Source: Phycisphaerales bacterium UBA7708
GTDB lineage: Bacteria; Planctomycetota; Phycisphaerae; Sedimentisphaerales; Anaerohalosphaeraceae
Direction of reading: 5' to 3'
Assembly (NCBI GenBank): GCA_002482415.1
Contig: DLFY01000347.1
Span: forward strand, 21,915 to 27,962
Length of the DNA stretch: 6,048 nt
The notes beneath the pieces were generated by a model. The model made no database searches. It was not told the origin of the DNA and saw nothing but the letters and a program-made list of their open reading frames with translations. Positions 1 through 5,509 of the stretch are shown in pieces. How positions within the stretch are numbered: the stretch's first letter is position 1; each line of letters starts with the position of its first letter. Both the position numbers and the translations under genes were made by a program.

Positions 1-1148
1 GCCAGGTTGAAGGACGCATGCTGTATATGTGTACGCCGGAGTATATGGCCGAATACGCCAAGCGGTTTCTTGAAACCGGAGTCAAAGTCATTGGCGGCTG
101 CTGCGGTACCACCCCGGCCCATATCCGTGAGATTGCCAAGGCAGTCCGGCCGCTGGCCCGCATATCGACCGCCAGCCCTGCACCGGTGTCCATTTCCGCT
201 GTTCCTCACAAGAAACAGCCTGAATTTGAAGCCAAACCGCTGGCACAAAAAAGTCTGCTGGGTAAAAAAATTGCCAACAACATCCCGGTGTACTGTGTGG
301 AACTGACTCCGCCCCGCGGTACTGACAGCGCTAAACTGGTACAAAATGCCAAAATCTGCGCCGATTATGGAATTGATGCCGTCAATATTCCCGACGGCCC
401 CCGTGCCAGCGCCCGATTAAGTCCATTGGTTTCGGCGTTCAAGATTCAGCAGGCAGCCCATATCGAAACCATCCTTCACGTTTGCTGCCGGGATAAAAAC
501 ATTATTGGTCTGCAATCCGACCTGTTGGGGATTGATGCGATGGGGATAAAAAATGCCCTGCTGATTACCGGTGACCCGCCGAAGCTGGGTGAATACCCGG
601 ATGCAACGGCAGTTTTTGACCTGGATTCTGTGGCGCTGACCCGCGTGGTCAGCAATCTGAACCGGGGTCTGGACATAGCCGGCAATGCCCTGCCCGCTCC
701 GCTGACACTGACTATTGGCGTTGGTGCCAATCCTGTGGCGTCCGAATTGCATCGTGAAATTGACCGTTTTGTTCAGAAAGTGGCCGCAGGCGCCGAATAT
801 GCCATTACCCAGCCGGTATTTGATGTCGAAATGTTTTTCGCATTTCAAACTGCTGTCAAAGACCATCCTGTCCCGCTGATTGCCGGCATCTGGCCGTTTA
901 CCAGCTACAAAAATGCCGAATTCATGGCCAATGAAGTCCCCGGTGTCGTTGTTCCTGCAAAGCTGCTCGAACGCATGTCCAAGGCCGCCACACAGGAACA
1001 GGGACGCAGAATCGGGATCGAAATCGCCCGCGAGATGATGGAGCGACTGGCCCCGCATGTGGCCGGATTTGCCGTCAGCGCCCCGTTCGGAAATGTCAAA
1101 ATTGCCCTGGCTGCCATGGGGCGGCTCGATCCGGATCAATTGGACTGA
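1..1148 (+). CDS. Bifunctional homocysteine S-methyltransferase / 5,10-methylenetetrahydrofolate reductase, 5'-truncated
   Basis: C-terminal 381 codons; the frame is open to the left edge, so the true start and most of the methyltransferase barrel lie outside. The first ~50 residues are the end of a Zn-dependent homocysteine methyltransferase: the GGCCGTTP motif (about 93-116) carries the two adjacent Cys zinc ligands. After a Pro/Ala-rich linker comes a full MTHFR (MetF-type) TIM barrel: VELTPPRG with the expected catalytic Glu (codon 300-302), HVCCRDKN, LLITGDPPKLGEYP, AITQPVFD and IAGIWP. This order matches the Bacillus YitJ-type fusion. By family knowledge, the MTHFR half reduces methylene-THF to methyl-THF in the cytoplasm and the other half methylates homocysteine to methionine, the methyl donor not being readable here. 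The TGA overlaps the queA ATG by one base, so the two are probably co-transcribed. The fusion call is firm; donor specificity is not. Confidence 0.96.
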   Translation, partial: QVEGRMLYMCTPEYMAEYAKRFLETGVKVIGGCCGTTPAHIREIAKAVRPLARISTASPAPVSISAVPHKKQPEFEAKPLAQKSLLGKKIANNIPVYCVELTPPRGTDSAKLVQNAKICADYGIDAVNIPDGPRASARLSPLVSAFKIQQAAHIETILHVCCRDKNIIGLQSDLLGIDAMGIKNALLITGDPPKLGEYPDATAVFDLDSVALTRVVSNLNRGLDIAGNALPAPLTLTIGVGANPVASELHREIDRFVQKVAAGAEYAITQPVFDVEMFFAFQTAVKDHPVPLIAGIWPFTSYKNAEFMANEVPGVVVPAKLLERMSKAATQEQGRRIGIEIAREMMERLAPHVAGFAVSAPFGNVKIALAAMGRLDPDQLD

Positions 1149-2197
1149 TGAAAACAGAATTGCTTGATTACCATTTGCCGCCGGAGCTGATTGCGCAAAC
1201 GCCGGCAGATAAAAGGACCGCATCCCGTCTGCTGGTTTTGCATCGGACGGACGGACGATTGGAAGACCGGATGTTTAGCGACTTGCCGGAATACCTGCGG
1301 TCAGGCGACTGCGTAGTGTTTAACAATACCAAAGTCCTTCCCGCCCGTTTCTATTTCCAGCGTTCCACCGGAACACGCATGGAAGCCCTGTTTCTCAGTG
1401 AGGTTAAATCCGGACTGTGGCAGGTTATGATAAAAAATGCCCGCCGTATCAAAACCGGTGAAACATTAGTTTTTCTGAATCGCGACAATACCCCCGGTCC
1501 AGCCAGTACTGCGATGGACCGCATCGAAGAAGGACACTGGCGACTGCACTTACACAATGCCGCCCCGGCGGAAAATGTCCTGCAAACCATCGGTTTTGCG
1601 CCGCTGCCCCCCTACATCAAACGCGATGGACAGCATGATCCTGTCAATCATGATTTATCTCGCTACCAGACGGTCTTTGCTGAAAAACCGGGCGCCATTG
1701 CGGCCCCAACCGCAGGGCTCCATTTTGACCAGGCCCTTCTGGATAAAATTTCGGCCATGCAAGTCCGCAGCGCCCGCTGCACGCTGCATGTCGGTACCGG
1801 CACATTCAAGCCCGTCCAAACGGAAACTCTCGAAGACCACCCGATCCATTCTGAATTTTTCGCCATGCCCCCCGATGCCGCCCAGACCATCAACGCTGTC
1901 CGTCACTCCGGCGGGCGTATTATTGCCGTCGGCACCACATCCGTCCGTACGCTTGAAAGTGTCGCCCATGAAGGGAAAGCAGTTGCTTCCTCGGGACAGA
2001 CACAACTCTTCATTACCCCCGGCTATCGTTTCAAGCTGGTCGATGGAATGATTACCAATTTTCACCTCCCGCGTTCCACCCTGTTGTCCCTGGTGGCCGC
2101 ATTTGCGGGGCTGGAGATGATTCTGAAAGCCTATCATCATGCCATAGACCGGAAATACCGGTTTTATTCCTATGGCGACGCAATGCTGATTATCTAA
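1148..2197 (+). CDS. queA: S-adenosylmethionine:tRNA ribosyltransferase-isomerase QueA
   Basis: Complete, 349 residues, normal for QueA (about 340-356). The enzyme transfers and isomerises the ribosyl group of SAM onto preQ1 at position 34 of GUN-anticodon tRNAs, giving epoxyqueuosine and releasing adenine and methionine. Family motifs run in order: PPELIAQTPADKRTASRLL (11-29), VVFNNTKVLPAR (56-67), AAPTAGLHFD (185-194), CTLHVGTGTFKPV (211-223), HSEFF (234-238), IAVGTTSVRTLES (259-271), LVDGMITNFHLPRSTLL (297-313) and the C-terminal YRFYSYGDAML (337-347). No broken motif is seen. The start overlaps the upstream TGA (TGATG), and only a weak GGA lies just before it, so translation probably depends on coupling to the upstream gene. 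Other queuosine genes are not in the window. Confidence 0.98.
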   Translation: MKTELLDYHLPPELIAQTPADKRTASRLLVLHRTDGRLEDRMFSDLPEYLRSGDCVVFNNTKVLPARFYFQRSTGTRMEALFLSEVKSGLWQVMIKNARRIKTGETLVFLNRDNTPGPASTAMDRIEEGHWRLHLHNAAPAENVLQTIGFAPLPPYIKRDGQHDPVNHDLSRYQTVFAEKPGAIAAPTAGLHFDQALLDKISAMQVRSARCTLHVGTGTFKPVQTETLEDHPIHSEFFAMPPDAAQTINAVRHSGGRIIAVGTTSVRTLESVAHEGKAVASSGQTQLFITPGYRFKLVDGMITNFHLPRSTLLSLVAAFAGLEMILKAYHHAIDRKYRFYSYGDAMLII

Positions 2198-2213
2198 TTG
2201 TTCCGGTTGGACA
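2198..2213. other. Convergent intergenic junction, 16 bases
   Basis: Only 16 bases separate the queA stop (plus strand) from the pseudopilin stop (minus strand). I see no GC-rich hairpin with a T-tract here for either direction. Transcripts from the two sides may therefore overlap at their 3' ends, or terminate inside the opposing gene or by Rho. Confidence 0.8.
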
Positions 2214-3023
2214 TTATTGGTTAGGAAGACGTGGTTCCGTAACGGGTGTCTGATAATTTTTATGCCACCGCATATACCACAAGTCTTTCAGGGCTACGGT
2301 TTCGATACGTAAATCCCGCATAATCAAATTGACCTTCATCTGGTGGCGGTCGATGCAGAAGCGACGCATATTATCAGAATTCCCGGGCAGTTCCGAAGTC
2401 TTGGATGCCTTTATGGACAACGGCGGATTATCCACACCTTTGGGCCAGCCGACCGTCCAGATGCCATCTCCAAACAAAGGGACACTGGATGACATGTTCA
2501 GCCAATCCCGCAGCATATACTCGCTGTACCCGGAGGCTGAATCATAAAGCGAGTCATACGCCACCCAGCCGTTCAGGGTATAACTGCCGATGGCAGATAA
2601 GTCCGCAGCCCGCTTCCACTCCCACGGCAGTTGTGACGAACCGTATTGCCCTGACGCATTGACCAAGTCCGGGTCGGAGGTAAATTTTTCATAAGGAGCC
2701 GATGGACATAACAGCAAGTCCACTTTCTTGCCCAATTGATATTGCTGGGCAAAGGATGAATCGCCTGCGTAGTCGGCGAGCTTGCCCATCCAATAGAGAT
2801 TGGTGTCTGCGGCCGTGGAGCGAATCGCAAGCCGTCTGTAATTGCTGGCCTGCTCATACATCTCAAGGGCCTTTCCCAACTGGCTCAGATTGGATGCACA
2901 GAGGACCTTTCGGGCCTGGTCTTTTGCCTTGCGAAGGGCCGGAACAATGATAGATAACAGCAATGCGATGATGGCAATGACTACCAATAATTCGATTAAT
3001 GTAAATGCTTTCCGTATGTTCAT
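2214..3023 (-). CDS. Type II secretion-style pseudopilin (prepilin N-terminal cleavage/methylation protein)
   Basis: Complete, 269 residues. The N-terminus MNIRKAFTLIELLVVIAI is a class III prepilin signal: a short basic leader, predicted cleavage between Ala6 and Phe7, Glu at mature position +5, then one hydrophobic helix (about 7-30). The usual -1 Gly is Ala. After the helix comes the family-typical LCASNLSQLGKALEMY (41-56). Further on are LLLCPSA (103-109), SYTLNGW (147-153), PLFGDG (182-187) and a C-terminal RFCIDRH...RDLRIETVALKDLW (221-249), which I read as a divergent form of the block ending the large planctomycete pseudopilin families. Such proteins are inner-membrane anchored and exposed to the periplasm; individual roles are mostly unknown. 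The start is supported by AGGAGA ten bases upstream. No pilus or secretion assembly gene is nearby, so this is likely a scattered paralogue. Confidence 0.93.
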   Translation of the reverse strand: MNIRKAFTLIELLVVIAIIALLLSIIVPALRKAKDQARKVLCASNLSQLGKALEMYEQASNYRRLAIRSTAADTNLYWMGKLADYAGDSSFAQQYQLGKKVDLLLCPSAPYEKFTSDPDLVNASGQYGSSQLPWEWKRAADLSAIGSYTLNGWVAYDSLYDSASGYSEYMLRDWLNMSSSVPLFGDGIWTVGWPKGVDNPPLSIKASKTSELPGNSDNMRRFCIDRHQMKVNLIMRDLRIETVALKDLWYMRWHKNYQTPVTEPRLPNQ

Positions 3024-3033
3024 TGTGAAACAA

Positions 3034-3039
3034 TCTCCT
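3034..3039 (-). promoter_or_regulatory. Ribosome binding site of the pseudopilin gene
   Basis: On the minus strand this reads AGGAGA, ending 10 bases before the ATG at 3021-3023. It supports that start, which also places the prepilin leader correctly. Confidence 0.75.
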
Positions 3040-3049
3040 GCATCCCTGA

Positions 3050-3064
3050 ATTTCGCATCGAAAT
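3050..3064. repeat. Short dyad (ATTTCG-CAT-CGAAAT) upstream of the pseudopilin gene
   Basis: A perfect 6-bp inverted repeat with a 3-base spacer lies just upstream of the pseudopilin ribosome binding site. An overlapping second pair, AATTTC (3049-3054) and GAAATT (3065-3070), surrounds it with a 10-base spacer. It could be an operator or a small 5'-leader hairpin. Short AT-rich dyads arise by chance, so the functional reading is weak. Confidence 0.35.
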
Positions 3065-3089
3065 GAAATTTATTGCAATGGGTACACGG

Positions 3090-3126
3090 TCTTTACCGGC
3101 AGGCCCGAGTGACCTGCCGGTAAAGA
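3090..3126 (-). terminator. Perfect 14-bp hairpin after the LamG gene (terminator or processing site)
   Basis: The arms TCTTTACCGGCAGG (3090-3103) and CCTGCCGGTAAAGA (3113-3126) are exact reverse complements around a 9-base loop. The hairpin begins 17 bases past the LamG stop and lies about 66 bases before the pseudopilin start. On the minus strand no U-tract follows, as the next bases are CCGTGTACC, so it is not a textbook intrinsic terminator. It may attenuate read-through, protect the LamG mRNA 3' end or be a dispersed palindromic element. The structure is certain; the role is inferred. Confidence 0.6.
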
Positions 3127-3143
3127 GTTGTCATGCAAACGAC

Positions 3144-5429
3144 TTACTCGCCGCAGGCGGTTTGCGGGTAAAGACCGCAACTGAGCCAATGGGAAGCAAA
3201 GGTGGCAAAATCAGCCATATCAACACGGCAGTTGCCATCATAATCAAACGCATTGGCATAAGGCTTCAGGCACAGCGCTGCATCCGGTTTGCCGACTAAA
3301 TACATATCCGCAATTTCCAGTCCGGTTAACCGATAATTGAAGACTTTCACATCGTCAATTGCACCATCGAGGAAATCCGTCACGACACCGCGGTTGTTGT
3401 TGGCACCGATAATCATCGGGTAATCCCACGGTTCAAATGCCGGATTTGCGGCATAGCTGTCAGATACTCCCAATGGAACTCCATCCAGATACAACTGCCC
3501 CACAGATCCCTTTTCATAGGTTGCCGCAATCAGATGCCATTGGCCGTCTCCCGCCAGTGGGGCTGCGGTGGTGCCGATGACATGAGGCATATCGGCATCG
3601 CCGGCATTTTGACGCAGGCGGAAATTAATCTGCTGTCCATTGGTTCCGGCAAGCCACATCTGACATCCCGGCCCTGTACCATCATTATGGGTTCCCAGAA
3701 TCATGGCGGTTGGGGTATTGAAGGTGTCGACGCTTACCCAGCAGGCAATCGTTCCTGCTTCCAGCCCCGCACCCAGACCACTCTTGGGATAGGCCTCAGT
3801 GGTTAACTGGACATATTGCGTTCCGTCCAATTGAATCGCCTGTCCGAGGTTTGGGACTCCCGTGATGAATCCCGGCAGCGATATATCATTAGGTTCGCCT
3901 CTCAGCGTGCCATGCACCGTTCCCGCAGCGTCATTGGCATTTCCATCGAAAGGATAATGTGCAACCAGCCGCTTGACTGTCAAGCCCGCAGATAGGGTGG
4001 TTTTGGTTTCCGAACTGCCATTGGTTACCGAACAGTAATAGTAGGCCTCATCTGAAATCTCAGCATTGGCGACAGACAGGGTTGCTGCGAATGAACCGCT
4101 GCCAAGACTTGTGACGGCCACCGTGAAATCTCCACTGGTCTTTGTACCGGTTCCCGTCTGAGAACCCAGCAGGACGTCCGGAGTCCCCACCTTATACCAG
4201 CTCGTCGTCGGCGTTGTCAGACTGTCGAATTCGGCTGAAAATACGGCGGTTTCAGACGCATTCACGGAAACACTCAGGGGATTCGCCGTGATGACAGGCA
4301 CGCTCCTGACTGTTTCAAAAAACCAGACTGGACCAGTCACGGTGTTGGCATCCGCAGGTGCGGAGTTGTTGATACTTTCATCAACCCGCCAATAATAAAC
4401 CTTATCGGTCTTCAGGCCTGAAACAGAAGCCTCAATAGGTTCCGTCAAATCCTTAATGACGATTGGATTGACAGCCATATTCGGTTCACCTTCCGCCAGG
4501 TACAGATAGTGCCCTGTTACCCCGGCAAGCTCGGCAGTATTCCACGCAACTTTTGTTATGACTGCCGGGTCCACTAACTTCTGACCATTAACCGGAACCG
4601 GATTTCGCGCCCAGGGGGTGGACGAACGAAGCATCATATCGCCGGGGGTACGGGCAATTTTACTGATGCGGACCTCGTCAATTAAACCTTCAAAATTTTC
4701 GGTCCCGATGCCGCCGGTGGTACGAAGTTCATTGCCGATGGCAAACTTGGACATCACTGTGCCGGTTAAATCCGCGGTCAGGTTAAACGTCGTGCTGCCA
4801 ACCTGCTGGGCTGATGTGGCAGTTCCCAGGGCAGTCCAATACAGCTTCAGATTGCCGGGGGTATTGGCATTGCCATCATATGTGACCGCGACATGATACC
4901 ATTGCCCTGCCGTATAAGTAATCGGGGCATCAAATGCCAAAACACTGCCTGCCAGACTTTGAAATCGCAGCGCCGTACCGCCATCCTGAATGCGGAACTG
5001 AAAACCCCGCACCTCGTTGGCACCATCCGACTCGGCACATAGAATTTCCATGTGGGTGGGTTCAGCCCCTGGCGCCATATCCGGTCTGACAATGGCTTCA
5101 AATGTGAAGGCACCATCCGCACCCGTAAGCCGTGAAAGAGCGATTGCATTCACTGCATCGCCGGCATACGGGGAAACCCCGGTCTTGCCGTCATAGGTGT
5201 TCAATGCATTTCCGTATCCATCCGCAGACGAGGCCAGTGTCGCCCCGTTAACAAGCGGTAAATGGAGCGGATTCACTGTTGCCATGTCAGGCACAATCGC
5301 GCCGCCGAGGGCATCAAAATGCCATAAATGCAGGGTTTGTGCGTCAACCGGATAGGGACCGACCGCAGCAGCCTGAGTGTTCGATACGATAAGACACGCC
5401 ATAAAAGCAACCAGCAGCCATGTTCTCAT
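3144..5429 (-). CDS. Secreted multidomain LamG / Ig-like / FN3-like protein with dockerin-like C-terminal tail
   Basis: Complete, 761 residues. A Sec signal peptide (about 1-20: basic start, hydrophobic core, cleavage near TQA/AA) predicts export. Domains by eye: LamG/concanavalin-like jellyroll 1 (about 30-262; WYHVAVTYDG, FEGLIDEVRIS); a fibronectin-III-like segment (about 270-376; VYYWRVDES, VWFFETV); an Ig-like domain (about 378-486; SWYKVG, AYYYCSVTNG); and LamG 2 (about 488-713; HYPFDGNANDAAG, QWHLIAATYE, LDGAIDDVKVFNYRL). The tail (about 728-761) has one EF-hand-like loop, D729-x-D731-x-N733-xxx-D737-xx-D740, then HWLSC and a closing Cys-rich stretch (C734, C751, C759). No catalytic motif was recognised. 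LamG and Ig folds generally bind glycans or proteins, so adhesion, polysaccharide binding or surface scaffolding is plausible, though no ligand can be named. The start is supported by GGAGG at normal spacing. Confidence 0.93.
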   Translation of the reverse strand: MRTWLLVAFMACLIVSNTQAAAVGPYPVDAQTLHLWHFDALGGAIVPDMATVNPLHLPLVNGATLASSADGYGNALNTYDGKTGVSPYAGDAVNAIALSRLTGADGAFTFEAIVRPDMAPGAEPTHMEILCAESDGANEVRGFQFRIQDGGTALRFQSLAGSVLAFDAPITYTAGQWYHVAVTYDGNANTPGNLKLYWTALGTATSAQQVGSTTFNLTADLTGTVMSKFAIGNELRTTGGIGTENFEGLIDEVRISKIARTPGDMMLRSSTPWARNPVPVNGQKLVDPAVITKVAWNTAELAGVTGHYLYLAEGEPNMAVNPIVIKDLTEPIEASVSGLKTDKVYYWRVDESINNSAPADANTVTGPVWFFETVRSVPVITANPLSVSVNASETAVFSAEFDSLTTPTTSWYKVGTPDVLLGSQTGTGTKTSGDFTVAVTSLGSGSFAATLSVANAEISDEAYYYCSVTNGSSETKTTLSAGLTVKRLVAHYPFDGNANDAAGTVHGTLRGEPNDISLPGFITGVPNLGQAIQLDGTQYVQLTTEAYPKSGLGAGLEAGTIACWVSVDTFNTPTAMILGTHNDGTGPGCQMWLAGTNGQQINFRLRQNAGDADMPHVIGTTAAPLAGDGQWHLIAATYEKGSVGQLYLDGVPLGVSDSYAANPAFEPWDYPMIIGANNNRGVVTDFLDGAIDDVKVFNYRLTGLEIADMYLVGKPDAALCLKPYANAFDYDGNCRVDMADFATFASHWLSCGLYPQTACGE
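3162..3180 (-). repeat. Hairpin inside the 3' end of the LamG gene, loop complementary to the downstream hairpin
   Basis: TTGCGG (3162-3167) and CCGCAA (3175-3180) form a perfect 6-bp stem with a 7-base loop. On the mRNA strand the loop is TCTTTAC, the same sequence that begins the 5' arm of the 14-bp hairpin. The segment 3167-3177 is an 11-base reverse complement of 3087-3097, so it can compete for the 3' arm of that hairpin. It lies in the last codons of the LamG protein, so coding constraint is an alternative explanation for the sequence. Confidence 0.45.
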
Positions 5430-5509
5430 ACTACATCCTCCACATTAAAGGTTTCTAAACTTCATTTTTTTGTGTAACGTTATAACCGGTATCTGCTTAC
5501 ACGCAGATT
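5430..5509 (-). promoter_or_regulatory. Leader between the NPCBM gene and the LamG gene, with RBS
   Basis: This 80-base gap is more AT-rich than the flanking genes. Nearest the LamG start, minus-strand TGGAGGA (5436-5442) is a strong Shine-Dalgarno sequence. A seven-base A-tract (5465-5471 read on the minus strand) and the overlapping palindromes TAACGTTA (5475-5482) and GTTATAAC (5479-5486) lie upstream. TATAAC on the minus strand could serve as a -10 box, but I find no convincing -35, so the promoter call is weak. The RBS is the solid part. Confidence 0.5.
5491..5508 (-). terminator. Small hairpin directly after the NPCBM gene stop
   Basis: ATCTGC (5491-5496) and GCAGAT (5503-5508) form a perfect 6-bp stem with a 6-base loop, one base past the TAA at 5510-5512. 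No U-run follows it on the minus strand, so as an intrinsic terminator it would be weak. It may only protect the mRNA end. Confidence 0.3.

Noticed and set aside
417..1223. A 268-codon open frame on the minus strand
   Set aside because: It is entirely antisense to the clearly conserved MTHFR domain, and its composition and lack of any family motif mark it as a shadow of that gene.
1557..2140. Open frames on both strands (1557-2051 plus, 1655-2140 minus) over queA
   Set aside because: queA motifs are intact through the whole stretch in its own frame; these frames give Pro/Arg-rich or motif-free proteins.
2148..2168. ACCGG-AAATA-CCGGT followed by TTTTATT, resembling an intrinsic terminator
   Set aside because: It lies inside queA, encoding the conserved DRKYRFYS end of the protein. 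The stem is only 5 bp and the sequence is explained by coding constraint.
3090..3180. Clustered inverted repeats considered as a CRISPR fragment or an insertion-sequence end
   Set aside because: There is no regular repeat-spacer spacing, no transposase, and no target-site duplication visible.
2405..3299. Several plus-strand frames of 70-100 codons opposite the pseudopilin and the 3' end of the LamG gene
   Set aside because: They lack ribosome binding sites and recognisable motifs and are antisense to well-supported genes.
5475..5490. TATAAC (minus strand) as a definite sigma-70 promoter for the LamG gene
   Set aside because: No acceptable -35 hexamer lies 16-18 bases upstream; it is noted only as a weak possibility in the leader entry.
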